Source: Actinomyces sp. ZJ308 (lineage in GTDB: Bacteria; Actinomycetota; Actinomycetes; Actinomycetales; Actinomycetaceae). Taken from it: a stretch of 64,000 nucleotides of DNA. Below the pieces are notes generated by a model. It made no database searches, had not been told where the DNA came from, and was given only the letters and a program-made list of their open reading frames with translations. The position numbers and the translations under genes were made by a program. Where the stretch lies: contig NZ_JAAIJY010000004.1 in assembly GCF_011752065.1 (NCBI RefSeq), positions 1 to 64,000 of the forward strand. The letters run 5' to 3'. Of the stretch, positions 36,537-45,394 are shown in pieces; the first letter of the stretch is position 1; every line of letters begins with the position of its first letter.

Positions 36537-37363
36537 TGGAGCCCCTGCTCAATGGCACGAACACCATCGGCCACGCTCAGCATGCGGGTGTCGCGTCCCA
36601 CGAGGAGCACCTGGGTGGCCGCCTCCTCCACGATCTCCGGGTCGTGGGAGACCATGAGCACTCCCCCGCCGGAGTCCCGCTCCTCGATGAGCCGGTCGGC
36701 CAGGAGCAGCCGGGTCACCCGGTCCAGCCGTTGCTCGGGCTCGTCGAGGACCAGGAGCCTGCGCGGGCGAGCCAGGACCGACGCCAGTGCGAGACGGCGT
36801 CGCTGCCCTGAGGAGAGCTCCTCGGGCAGGTGCCCCGCGAGCCTGGTCAGCTCCAGGTCCTCCAACAGGTCGCCTACCACCTCATCGGCTTCGGCGACAC
36901 CGTGACCGAAGCACACCAGCCGCAGGTGCTCGGCCACGGTCAACGTGGGGAAGAAGGACTCCTGCCCCAGGTCGGTGGCGAGCGCGGCGCGCTGGGGGCC
37001 CGAGCGGGGGTCCGGAACGTGCCCGAGCACCCGCACCTCTCCCTCCAACGGGTGCAGCAGCCCGCAGCAGGTGCGCAGCATCGTCGACTTCCCGGCCCCG
37101 TTGACCCCGACCAGTGCCAGGACCTGGCCGGCACGCAGGTCGAAGGTCGCCGGAGCACAGACCGGCTCGTCTCCGTACCCGACGCTGAGGTCACGGGCGC
37201 TCACCAAGGGCTCAGAGCCCACTGCGGGGCTCGGGTCCCCGTCGGCACCGGCCTCCTGAGCGACGGTGGTGTTCACCACGTGGTCGGTAGAAGTGCGCAG
37301 GTTGCCAAGCACTGGCGCGCCGCTCGGCCGACGTTGAGAGGCAGTCATCGACATAGTGGTCAT
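36533..37363 (-). CDS. ABC transporter ATP-binding protein
   Basis: 276-residue ATPase with Walker A GVNGAGKSTMLRT, signature LSSGQRRRLALASVL, Walker B LLVLDEPEQRLD and H-loop MVSHDPEIVEEA. The Walker B is followed by EPEQRLD where most importers have EPTSGLD. Starts at 37363, 37354 and 37348 are all possible. It has a ~50-residue polar N-terminal tail. Coupled to the DUF6297-like membrane protein downstream. Confidence 0.9.
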   Translation of the reverse strand: MTTMSMTASQRRPSGAPVLGNLRTSTDHVVNTTVAQEAGADGDPSPAVGSEPLVSARDLSVGYGDEPVCAPATFDLRAGQVLALVGVNGAGKSTMLRTCCGLLHPLEGEVRVLGHVPDPRSGPQRAALATDLGQESFFPTLTVAEHLRLVCFGHGVAEADEVVGDLLEDLELTRLAGHLPEELSSGQRRRLALASVLARPRRLLVLDEPEQRLDRVTRLLLADRLIEERDSGGGVLMVSHDPEIVEEAATQVLLVGRDTRMLSVADGVRAIEQGLQ

Positions 37364-37430
37364 CGGCACTATTCCAACACACGTTTTTTTCGGTGGCCTG
37401 GTCAAATCAGATGCCTTACGCTCCGAACCC

Positions 37431-37748
37431 ATGGAATGGAACAGTGTTAGGACCTCGGACCCGCACGGCGAGGCCGACGGCGACTCCTCCCCCTCCCGTC
37501 AGGCGGGAACTGACTGGAGCACCACGAGGGACCCAGGTCCCGGACGGGTGATGGTCTCGACGCGGGACCTCGCCCAGGTCCGTGCGATCGCCGAGGCTGC
37601 CGCCCGGATCGCACAGAACGACGGACGTGACCAGGACGCCCAGACCCTGCGCGACGTCGTCACCCGCTTCGACCAGGTGGCCGGTCCGTTGGGGGACCAC
37701 TACGGTCAGGTCGAGCAGTGGAGCACCACGATTCTGGGACGTCCCTGA
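37431..37748 (+). CDS. Hypothetical small protein
   Basis: 105 codons from ATG 37431, or 65 aa from ATG 37551. The first part is low-complexity and charged (DPHGEADGDSSPSRQAG); the second part looks like a compact amphipathic helical pair (LAQVRAIAEAAARIAQNDG and LRDVVTRFDQVAGPLGDHYG). No family recognised and no strong Shine-Dalgarno for either start. It diverges from the ABC ATPase. The codon bias and clean helical C-terminal part favour a real gene, probably with the shorter start. Confidence 0.45.
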   Translation: MEWNSVRTSDPHGEADGDSSPSRQAGTDWSTTRDPGPGRVMVSTRDLAQVRAIAEAAARIAQNDGRDQDAQTLRDVVTRFDQVAGPLGDHYGQVEQWSTTILGRP

Positions 37749-37784
37749 CCTCACCCGGGCACCGCAGCCGGCCGGAACGCCGGT

Positions 37785-38660
37785 TCAGGCCGGCAGCGGG
37801 CACAGCTCCACGGTGTCGATGAGGTCGCCCCAGGCCGGATTGACCATGACGTGCTGACATCCCTCCAGGCTCCGGGCCACGCCGGCCCGACCGTCTGCGG
37901 CGTCGATGCGGATGAAGACTCGCAGCTCGGCGCCCTCGCCGGGCCCGAAGGCCACGCCGGTGACTCCGTCGACCTCCTCGAGCTGGGCGCGCACCTCGGC
38001 CTGAACCGGCTCATTGCGCCACGACGGCACCCACTCCTCTCCCCCGGCCAGGGCCACAACGGCCGGGCGCGGCAGGCGCAGGTCCCGGGTGCCGGGGTCG
38101 AGCACCCACAGCTGGTCAGTGGACAGGCAGGCCACCTGAGCCGCCCGCTCGGGTGAGACCGGCACGGGGCGTACATCGCTGCGCCACCGGCTCATCGCCT
38201 CAGCACTGGTGAACACCGGCAGGGCGATGTGCCCGTCGGGCAGGCTCACCGCAAGGGTCGCCGCGTCCTGGCAGGCGTCGGCGGTGTGCACCTCATGGGT
38301 CGGTACCTCGGGAGAGCCTCCTCGGGACAGGCTCACGGCCTGCGGTCCACTCGGCTCAGGCCGACCAGGATGGGCGTGAGCGGCCACCGGGACGATCAGC
38401 CTGCCGTCCACGAGCGCCGCCCACAGCCGATCGAGGTACTCGTGACGAGGCACGTCGGAGGCCTCCAGCGCACTACTCACCTCCGGGCGGACCGCCCCGT
38501 CGTCGTGAGCGAAGGGCGAGGGCGCGGCGAGAAGACGCTCCAGCTTGGCCCGGGCCGCCATGGCTGCCGCCACCTGGGGCGCCTCCGGATCGGACCCGCG
38601 CACATCACCGGGCTGAAGTCCTGGGGCCTGACCCGGGGCCTGTTGAGAAGACCTGCTCAT
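37785..38660 (-). CDS. SseB-family protein
   Basis: 291 aa. The C-terminal ~180 residues match SseB-type domains: ALPVFTSAEAMSRWR, DQLWVLDPGTRDLRLPRPAV and the C-terminal EEVDGVTGVAFGPGEGAELRVFIR. SseB-family proteins in actinobacteria have no settled function. The ATG at 38660 is preceded by GGTGAGGG. The N-terminal ~70 residues are Ala/Gln-rich. It diverges from the lipid cluster. Confidence 0.82.
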   Translation of the reverse strand: MSRSSQQAPGQAPGLQPGDVRGSDPEAPQVAAAMAARAKLERLLAAPSPFAHDDGAVRPEVSSALEASDVPRHEYLDRLWAALVDGRLIVPVAAHAHPGRPEPSGPQAVSLSRGGSPEVPTHEVHTADACQDAATLAVSLPDGHIALPVFTSAEAMSRWRSDVRPVPVSPERAAQVACLSTDQLWVLDPGTRDLRLPRPAVVALAGGEEWVPSWRNEPVQAEVRAQLEEVDGVTGVAFGPGEGAELRVFIRIDAADGRAGVARSLEGCQHVMVNPAWGDLIDTVELCPLPA

Positions 38661-38759
38661 AACCCTCACCGTAGCGCGTCCGGGGGCAGGGGTATTACTC
38701 CCCAGTGTGTTCCGGACCAATCGCGCACCTTGGAGGAACCGGCTCGATAACCTGTTGCG

Positions 38760-39458
38760 GTGGCATCGCTCTACTCATTGAAGTACTGGTACACCCGCCG
38801 GTTGGGGATCATCATCCAGGCCTCGGTGCGCCGTGGCATCTCACCCGACGTGTGGACCGCCGTGGGCGTCATCGCCGCTGCACTGGGTTGCGGGGCACTT
38901 GTCATGGGGTGGTGGCCCCTGGCCTTCATCCTGCTGGCCGCCCGGCTCGGCGGCGCGAACCTGGATGGCGCCGTTGCGCGGGCACGCGGGGTATCACGCC
39001 CCTTCGGCTTCGTTCTCAACGAGGTCGGGGACCGGGTCTCCGACCTCCTCATCATGGCCGGCCTGGTGGGGCTGGCCCTGCGCACGGGCTCACCCGCCTC
39101 CACGGTCCACCTGACCCTCATCGCGCTGGCGGCGGCAACGCTGCCGACCTTCGTCTCCCTGGCTGCTGCAGGTGCGGGCGCCGCCAGGCTCAACGGCGGA
39201 CCGTTCGGAAAGACCGAGCGGTGTCTGGCGGCGGTCGTGGCGGCGGCGCTCCCCCAGTACCTGGCGATCGTCGCCTGGGTCGTCATCGTGGGCTCCGTGC
39301 TGACGGCCTGCCTCCGGCTGGCGCGCACCGCCACCGCCCTCGCCGGACGCACCGGCCCTGCCATGGCCGACACCATGGCCCCACCACCACCGCAGGACAT
39401 CAGCAGTATCGGGCGCAGCCCCCGTCAGGCCGGCTCCGACGCGGGAGCCGAGCCGTGA
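38760..39458 (+). CDS. CDP-alcohol phosphatidyltransferase-like protein, divergent active site
   Basis: 232-residue membrane protein with about five helices. The CDP-alcohol motif D-x2-D-G-x2-A-R-x8-G-x3-D-x3-D can be aligned on DGAVAR (69-74), G83 and D91, but the first Asp is Ala66 and the third is Asn87. Classical members need these to bind metal ions, so either a variant subfamily or altered chemistry is indicated. The GTG at 38760 is the only start after an in-frame TAA; its GGAGG lies rather far upstream. It overlaps the next gene as GTGA. Confidence 0.85.
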   Translation: MASLYSLKYWYTRRLGIIIQASVRRGISPDVWTAVGVIAAALGCGALVMGWWPLAFILLAARLGGANLDGAVARARGVSRPFGFVLNEVGDRVSDLLIMAGLVGLALRTGSPASTVHLTLIALAAATLPTFVSLAAAGAGAARLNGGPFGKTERCLAAVVAAALPQYLAIVAWVVIVGSVLTACLRLARTATALAGRTGPAMADTMAPPPPQDISSIGRSPRQAGSDAGAEP

Positions 39459-40393
39459 GTACCTGGGTCAGCACCTGGGCCGGCACCAGGGCCTCCGGCG
39501 GCGGGGTGATCGAATGGCTCGTGGGAGGCAGCCGCTCGTGGACCGTGACCGTTCCCGGAGTGGGGTGGGTCCTCACCGGCCGGGCCGTGTTCCTTGCGGC
39601 AACGGCCATGACCATCCTGCTTCTGGCCGGCATCGGCGTGGCCCTGTCCCGTAAGACGGAGCTGCGCCGCCGCTGGACCACATGGGCCGTCATCATCCCG
39701 GCGGTCGGCATCCCGATCTGGATCGGTCGGGGCACGACGGCGCTGCTCGCCGCCGCCCTCGGGCTCCAGGCGGTTCGCGAGCTCTCCCGGCTCACCCGGC
39801 TGCCGAGGGTGGAGACCACCATGCTGGCGATGATGGCGGTGGGCTATCCGCTGGCCGCCTGGTTGCGCCCGGGTCTCATGGCGATCGCCCCGCTCATGGT
39901 GCTCGTGTGCGCCGTGCCCGCGGTCCTGGCCGGCGACGCCGAGCACGGCCTGAGGCGGGCGACGGTCGCGGGCTTCTCCTCGATATGGATCCCCTGGTCC
40001 CTGGCGCACCTGGTGATCCTGTGGCACGACGCCTTTCTCATCGCCTTCGCGGCCGCGGCCGCCGACGTGGCCGCGTGGGCCGGCGGCACCTTCCTGCGCT
40101 CGATGGCCTGGGCACGCCGACCGCTGTCCCCCCTGTCCCCCAACAAGACGATCGGCGGACTGGTGGGCGCCGTCGTCGGAGCCGCACTCATCCTCACCCT
40201 GCTGGGCCGCATCACTCCTGGGCTGGTGCTCGCCGTCGGACTGGGCGGGGTGCTGGGCGACCTTCTGGAGTCCCTTGTCAAGCGCACCGCCGGGGTCAAG
40301 GACGCCGGCGCCTGGCTTCCCGGTTTCGGAGGGCTCCTGGACCGAGTCGACTCCCTGCTCCTGGTTCTGCCGCTGGCCGCTGTCCTCGGGTGA
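39455..40393 (+). CDS. CdsA/YnbB-like phosphatidate cytidylyltransferase
   Basis: 312 residues, about eight helices. The C-terminal signature is recognisable (LVKRTAGVKDAGAWLPGFGG then LLDRVDSLL) but has PGFGG where CdsA has PGHGG, and the mid-protein block is SPNKTIGG, without the usual Trp-Glu pair. This is closer to the YnbB-type branch than to housekeeping CdsA. It would make a CDP-diacylglycerol-like donor for the upstream transferase. GTG 39455 overlaps the upstream stop. Confidence 0.85.
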   Translation: MSTWVSTWAGTRASGGGVIEWLVGGSRSWTVTVPGVGWVLTGRAVFLAATAMTILLLAGIGVALSRKTELRRRWTTWAVIIPAVGIPIWIGRGTTALLAAALGLQAVRELSRLTRLPRVETTMLAMMAVGYPLAAWLRPGLMAIAPLMVLVCAVPAVLAGDAEHGLRRATVAGFSSIWIPWSLAHLVILWHDAFLIAFAAAAADVAAWAGGTFLRSMAWARRPLSPLSPNKTIGGLVGAVVGAALILTLLGRITPGLVLAVGLGGVLGDLLESLVKRTAGVKDAGAWLPGFGGLLDRVDSLLLVLPLAAVLG

Positions 40394-40524
40394 GCGCACA
40401 CGGTCCCCTGAGATGCTCCTGCTGCACCCACCGCCTCCTCGTCCTGCTCCGTCCCGCACCGTCGCCGCACCAAGACCCTCGGTTCGTCCTTCATCGCCCG
40501 CACTCCTCCGGAAAGGCCGTTGAC

Positions 40525-41814
40525 ATGCCACGTCAGATCTCCCAGATACCAGGTCCCGCCGAAATCGCCTCAGCCGGGCGTCGCCTGCGATCCATCGTGC
40601 AAACGCCCCAGAAGGTCACCTGGAGGGCGGTTCTGCGTCAGCGCTTCTGGTCGGCCATCATCGCTCCGTTCGGGGGTGTGCGGGTCGAGGGCGAGTTCGA
40701 GGCCGACGGTCCCTACGTCGTCGTCGCCAACCACGGCTCCCACGCGGACACGATCGCCATGATGAGCGCCTCGCCGACCCTCATGCGGGTGGTCACGGTC
40801 GCCGCCCAGGACTACTGGTTCTCCAGCCGTTCACGTCGTCTCGTGGCCAGGGGCCTGCTGGGGGCCTACCCGGTGCGGCGCGACGGCGAGGGTGCCTACG
40901 AGGAGCTGCGAGGAAGCCTGGCCAACCGGGTGGCGGAGTCCATGAGCATCCTCATCTTCCCCGAGGGCACCCGTTCCACGGATGGGCAGATGGGCCGGTT
41001 CCACTCGGGGGCCGCCCGGCTCGCACGTGATTTCGGCATCCCCGTGCTTCCGGTTGCGCTGGTGGGAACGCGCGAGATGATGCCGAAGAAGAGTGGTCTG
41101 CCCCACTACTCCCCCGTCGAGGTCCGGGTGGGGGAACCGATCGCTCCCGGTGACGATGTGGAGGGCGTCAGCGACCAGGCCCGGGCGCAGATCGTGGAGA
41201 TGCTCAAGCGCCCGCGCAGACCCGAGCCGGTCTCGGACGTCTTCACCGTGCTGCGCACCGCGATGGACGGTCCCAGAGGAGACGCCGTGATGTTCATCTG
41301 GGGTATGGCCGAGGCCGTCTCCTTCCCGATCATGGCGGAGATGAGCCAGGTGTGGCTGGGACTGACCCACCCTGAGCGGATGTGGCGCCGCGCGGCGATG
41401 GTCGTGGCTGGATCGGTCACCGGGGTGGCGGTCACCCACCTGCTCACCCGGGCCGGACACCGCCCGCCCGCACCGTGGACCACGCCGGCGATGAGGGCGG
41501 CCACCTCCCGCTACCTGAGCCGAGGTCCCTCCGGCTACTGGAAGCAGGCACTCACCGGGATCCCGGTCAAGCTCTTCGCCGCCGAGTCCGGGCGCCGGGA
41601 CCTGCCTCTGCCCGCGGTCGTCATCCACGCGGCCGGAGAACGGGCCGCTCGCATGGCGGCCTCCACCGCCGTTGTCAGGACGCTGGGAAAGCCTCTCGGG
41701 CCGATCACCCGTCAGCACTACGGCCCCTACCTGGCGGCCACCGGCGTCGTCTTCGCCACCGCACTGCGCGGCATCGTCAAGCACTGGCAGCGGCCTGAGC
41801 ATCCTGGGCGGTAG
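40525..41814 (+). CDS. PlsC-type acyltransferase fused to a C-terminal membrane domain
   Basis: 429 aa. Residues ~60-210 are a 1-acyl-glycerol-phosphate acyltransferase domain: NHGSHADT (HX4D), PVRRDGEGA, FPEGTRST and VLPVALVG. After a linker, ~180 more residues contain hydrophobic segments around FIWGMAEAVSFPIMAEM and AATGVVFATALRGIVK, resembling a YqaA/DedA-like membrane module and not part of ordinary PlsC. ATG 40525 is preceded by GGAAAGG. It is the third gene of the lipid cluster, 131 nt after the cytidylyltransferase. Confidence 0.87.
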   Translation: MPRQISQIPGPAEIASAGRRLRSIVQTPQKVTWRAVLRQRFWSAIIAPFGGVRVEGEFEADGPYVVVANHGSHADTIAMMSASPTLMRVVTVAAQDYWFSSRSRRLVARGLLGAYPVRRDGEGAYEELRGSLANRVAESMSILIFPEGTRSTDGQMGRFHSGAARLARDFGIPVLPVALVGTREMMPKKSGLPHYSPVEVRVGEPIAPGDDVEGVSDQARAQIVEMLKRPRRPEPVSDVFTVLRTAMDGPRGDAVMFIWGMAEAVSFPIMAEMSQVWLGLTHPERMWRRAAMVVAGSVTGVAVTHLLTRAGHRPPAPWTTPAMRAATSRYLSRGPSGYWKQALTGIPVKLFAAESGRRDLPLPAVVIHAAGERAARMAASTAVVRTLGKPLGPITRQHYGPYLAATGVVFATALRGIVKHWQRPEHPGR

Positions 41815-41851
41815 GGTGCGCGCGACCGGGGCGCGCCGCTGGGCAGGCTCG

Positions 41852-42604
41852 TCAGACGCGCGCCGTCGACGGCTCGCGCACCTCCTCGTCACCGGCCACG
41901 GCCAGCGCCTCCTGAAGGGTGAAGTTGCCGTTGTAGAGCGCCTTGCCGACGATGGCCCCCTCGAGTCCCAGCGGGGCCAGGCGCCGCAGGGCGACCAGAT
42001 CGTCGAGGTGGGCGATACCGCCAGAGGCGACCACCGGCGCCGGAGTGCGCTGGCAGACCTCGGTGAGCAGCGCCGTGTTGGGACCACTCAGCGTGCCGTC
42101 ACGAGTGACGTCGGTGACGACGTAACGCGCGCACCCGACGGCGTCGAGCCGCTCGAGGGTCTCCCACAGGTCGCCTCCCTCCTTGGTCCAGCCGCGGGCG
42201 GCCAGCGTGGTGCCGCGCACGTCGAGGCCGACCGCGATCTTGTCGCCGTGCTCGGCAATCACTCGCTCGGTCCACTCGGGGTCCTCCAGGGCCGCCGTGC
42301 CCAGGTTGACCCGGGCAGCACCGGCGGCCAGGGCCCGGGCCAGCGAGGCGTCGTCCCGGATGCCACCGGAGAGCTCCACCTTGATGCCGACCTCCCCGAC
42401 GATGCGCGAGAGCAGCTCGGAGTTGGAGCCCCGACCGAAGGCCGCGTCGAGATCCACCAGGTGGATCCACTCGGCCCCGGCTCGCACCCAGTCCCGGGCG
42501 GCATCGACGGGGCTGCCGTAGTCCGTCTCCGAACCGACCTCTCCTTGAAGGAGCCGGACGGCCTTGCCATCGGCGACGTCGACGGCGGGAAGTAGGGTGA
42601 GCAT
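41852..42604 (-). CDS. hisA: Phosphoribosyl isomerase (HisA / PriA)
   Basis: 250-residue TIM barrel isomerising ProFAR to PRFAR in histidine synthesis; in actinobacteria the PriA form also performs the TrpF reaction. Catalytic Asp residues sit in [14 protein letters not shown] and [15 protein letters not shown]; the phosphate loops are ELSGGIRDD and [11 protein letters not shown]. The [13 protein letters not shown] loop carries the Arg and Trp that PriA enzymes use to accommodate both substrates. The ATG has AGGAG upstream. It follows hisH by 38 nt. Confidence 0.95.
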   Translation of the reverse strand: MLTLLPAVDVADGKAVRLLQGEVGSETDYGSPVDAARDWVRAGAEWIHLVDLDAAFGRGSNSELLSRIVGEVGIKVELSGGIRDDASLARALAAGAARVNLGTAALEDPEWTERVIAEHGDKIAVGLDVRGTTLAARGWTKEGGDLWETLERLDAVGCARYVVTDVTRDGTLSGPNTALLTEVCQRTPAPVVASGGIAHLDDLVALRRLAPLGLEGAIVGKALYNGNFTLQEALAVAGDEEVREPSTARV

Positions 42605-42642
42605 GGGTTTCTCCTGCGGTGGTCTTGGGACGGCTCGGGTGG

Positions 42643-43281
42643 TCAGAGGGTTGTCATCCAGTTGCGCAGGAGCTGTGCCCCCGCATCACCGGACTTCTCG
42701 GGATGGAACTGCGTGGCGCACAGGGCCCCGTTCTCGACGGCGGCGATGAAGTCCTGCCCGTGAGTCGCCCAGGTCGCCCGGGGCAGCCGAGTGGGACCGG
42801 GACCAAGCAGCTCGGCAGGGTCCTCGGTGGCCGCGTAGGAGTGGACGAAGTAGAAGCGCTCATCGGCAACGCCGTCGAACAGCACGGAGCCCGACGGAGG
42901 GCGAACCTGGCTCCACCCCATGTGCGGGACGACGTCGGCACTCAACCTGGTCACGGTTCCGGGCCACTGCCCCAGACCCTCCTCCGTGGTCCCGTGCTCC
43001 TCGGAGCGCTCGAACATGATCTGCATGCCTACGCAGATCCCCAGGACCGGGCGCCCGCCGGCCAGACGCCGCTCGATGAGGCGAGGGGCGTCAACCGCCC
43101 GCAGCTGGTCCATGACCGCACCGAAGGCACCGACGCCGGGAACCACCAGGCCGTCGGCCCCGGTGACCTCATGGGGGTCGTCGGTCAGGGTCACCTGCGC
43201 ACCGACGCGCTCCAGAGCGCGCACCGCCGAGCGGACGTTGCCGGATCCGTATGACAGAACGGTGACGCGTGGCGCTTGCAT
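42643..43281 (-). CDS. hisH: Imidazole glycerol phosphate synthase, glutamine amidotransferase subunit
   Basis: 212-residue class I amidotransferase supplying ammonia to HisF. Nucleophile in [17 protein letters not shown], catalytic His/Glu in TQFHPEKSG, and the N-terminal [20 protein letters not shown] 43281 was chosen by family start; TAGGG lies ~8 nt upstream. hisF is not in the window. Confidence 0.96.
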   Translation of the reverse strand: MQAPRVTVLSYGSGNVRSAVRALERVGAQVTLTDDPHEVTGADGLVVPGVGAFGAVMDQLRAVDAPRLIERRLAGGRPVLGICVGMQIMFERSEEHGTTEEGLGQWPGTVTRLSADVVPHMGWSQVRPPSGSVLFDGVADERFYFVHSYAATEDPAELLGPGPTRLPRATWATHGQDFIAAVENGALCATQFHPEKSGDAGAQLLRNWMTTL

Positions 43282-43510
43282 GTGACATACCCTACCGTCC
43301 CGGTGAATCGTTCTGGCATATCCTCCACACTCTGAAACAAGCACGGACGTGCGCAGACCCAGCACCCGCGGTGCTCGTGCAACGGCTTCGTCAGACGAGC
43401 CGTTCGTGCATCCCCAGCCGGATGAGCACCGGCACCGGGCCGAGTGCCCGATCCGTCGGTGGATGGCCGGTTTCCTTTCGTGAATCTCCAACATGGGCGA
43501 GGATTCATTC

Positions 43511-43589
43511 GTGAGCATGCAGTTCCCCCCCCAGTGAGACGCCCTCACCTGCGCCGGCACCATCGCCTCCCTCGGCGAGTCAGTCCTCC
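43511..43589 (+). other. C8 tract and interrupted upstream start of the kinase gene
   Basis: GTG 43511 (with ATG 43517 two codons in) has a good GAGGA ribosome binding site, but its frame reaches TGA after eight codons because of an eight-C run at 43525-43532. With seven C residues the frame would join the kinase and give a Pro/Ser-rich N-terminal extension ([18 protein letters not shown] onward). The gene's current apparent start, GTG 43590, has no Shine-Dalgarno. Either a slippage-prone contingency tract, a recent mutation or a sequencing error. Confidence 0.7.
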
Positions 43590-45326
43590 GTGGACGCGGG
43601 ATCGCGCGGGTCCAGTGGCGTCCCCAGTGGATCGCACAGCGCCGCACCGTTCTCCATTCCGGGGGTGCGGATCACCTCGGTACTGGGACGCGGAGGCTTC
43701 GCCACGGTCTACGCCGGTGTGCAGGACTCCCTTCAGCGCCCGGTCGCCGTCAAGGTTGACTCCCGCCCCCTGGACGACCCGCGCAACGAGCGGCGGTTCA
43801 TGCGCGAGGTGCAGGCGGCCTCACGGATCTCGGGGCATCCCCACGTGGTCTCACTGGTCGACACCGGAAAGCTGCCCGACCTGCGCCCGTACCTGGTCAT
43901 GGAGCTGTGCGCGGGCGGCAGCCTCTACGACCTCGTCTCACGCGGCCCGACACCCGCCTCCGACGCCGTCGCACTGGTGGAGGCGGCGTCCTCGGCGCTG
44001 GGGGCGGCGCACGCGGCCGGTGTCATGCACCGGGACGTCAAGCCCGCCAATATTCTTCTGGACTCCTACGGGTCCCCGCGGCTGTCGGACTTCGGCATCG
44101 CCTCCGTCCAGCGTGAGGGCCAGGACCCCACCGTCACGCTGGAGTGCCTCACCCCCGACTTCGCCGCTCCGGAGGCCTTCATGCTGGCCGGCCCCGGGCC
44201 CGAGGGCGATGTGTGGTCCATGGGGGCGGTCCTCTTCGCCCTGCTGACGGGACGGGGCCCCAGGCGCGGGCCCGACGGCGTGCAGCGCAGCCTGCCCGAG
44301 ATCGTCCGCTCCCTTGATGAGCCCTTGAACCTCAACGACCCGAACGTTCCCGAGATCCTGCTCCCGGTGCTCAGCAAGGCCATGGCGCCGGATCCGCAGG
44401 ACCGCTACCGCAACGGCATCGAGCTCACCGAGGCCCTGGGACAGATTCGTGAGCAGCTCGGGACCGGTGACCTGGCCGTCGGCGGGCCGGTGACCTCGTT
44501 GCAGCTGGTCGAGGCCGGCCTGGTGCCGGCACCCACCCACAGCGCCGCAGGCCATTCGGCCGGTTCGGTGAGCCCCGGTAGTCCCAGTGGTTCGTCCGGC
44601 GCTCACCCTCCCGTCGCCTCGAGCGCGCTGTCGGGACCATCAGCCGGTTCGGCCCAGGCGGCCCGCTCGGCCCAGTCAGCGCCGTCAGCGATCTCCGATC
44701 AGCTGGAACGCTACGCACAGTCGCCGATGCCGGTGTCCTCACCGGAGTCGTTGAATGTCTCTCCGAGTGGGTCTGCGGCACCGGAGAACGGGCGGCCTGT
44801 GAGACTCACCACCCGAGAACGTCGTCGGATCGGGTTGCGTGCCGGGTTCGTCGGAGCGGTCGTCGGTCTGGTCATCGGGCTGGGGGCCGGCTGGATGGCC
44901 GGGACCTGGATGGCGCCCACAGTGTCCACGGTCAGGGCGGGCTCGTCGGCCCAGTCCTCGTCGTCTGGCCAGGACATCGTCTCGACCCCGCCGCACCCGG
45001 TCGGTACCTGTCTGGCCGGTACGACCTCCGTGTCGGGGCAGACCACCGCCAAGAAGGTGGACTGCAACGAGCCCCACTCCTGGGAGGTCTACCGGGTGGG
45101 CACCCTGGCGGAGAGCACCTCGGGCTCCAGCGACGACGACCTGGCGTCCGACCCCAATGTGCAGGCCACCTGCACCTCGGAGGCCGCCCAGCAGTACGGG
45201 GCGGCGAATCCGAGCACGTCGGTGCTGGGCCCCGGTGAGGCGGGGTGGAACGCCGGGCAACGGGGCTTCTCCTGCATCGCCTCGGACCTGAAGGGCGGGC
45301 AGCGGACCAGCTCCTACGCCGGCTAG
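43590..45326 (+). CDS. Membrane Ser/Thr protein kinase with septum-formation-like extracellular domain
   Basis: 578 aa from GTG 43590; probably longer natively (see the C8 tract just upstream). Kinase motifs: [11 protein letters not shown], invariant Lys in [28 protein letters not shown] in place of the plain DFG context, and APEAF. A Ser/Ala/Pro-rich juxtamembrane region (~310-400) leads to one transmembrane helix ([20 protein letters not shown]) and an extracellular domain with [36 protein letters not shown] and FSCIAS, a cysteine pattern like the Septum_form domain. No PASTA repeats. It may sense an extracytoplasmic signal. Confidence 0.9.
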   Translation: MDAGSRGSSGVPSGSHSAAPFSIPGVRITSVLGRGGFATVYAGVQDSLQRPVAVKVDSRPLDDPRNERRFMREVQAASRISGHPHVVSLVDTGKLPDLRPYLVMELCAGGSLYDLVSRGPTPASDAVALVEAASSALGAAHAAGVMHRDVKPANILLDSYGSPRLSDFGIASVQREGQDPTVTLECLTPDFAAPEAFMLAGPGPEGDVWSMGAVLFALLTGRGPRRGPDGVQRSLPEIVRSLDEPLNLNDPNVPEILLPVLSKAMAPDPQDRYRNGIELTEALGQIREQLGTGDLAVGGPVTSLQLVEAGLVPAPTHSAAGHSAGSVSPGSPSGSSGAHPPVASSALSGPSAGSAQAARSAQSAPSAISDQLERYAQSPMPVSSPESLNVSPSGSAAPENGRPVRLTTRERRRIGLRAGFVGAVVGLVIGLGAGWMAGTWMAPTVSTVRAGSSAQSSSSGQDIVSTPPHPVGTCLAGTTSVSGQTTAKKVDCNEPHSWEVYRVGTLAESTSGSSDDDLASDPNVQATCTSEAAQQYGAANPSTSVLGPGEAGWNAGQRGFSCIASDLKGGQRTSSYAG

Positions 45327-45394
45327 ACGGCAGCCCACAGGCGCGGCTGATCACATGGCGGCAGTCCTGCTGACGTGATCCGACGTGCCTGAGA

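Noticed and set aside
45349-45380. GATCAC/GTGATC inverted repeat as kinase terminator
   Set aside because: Only six paired bases around a 20-nt loop; too weak to call.
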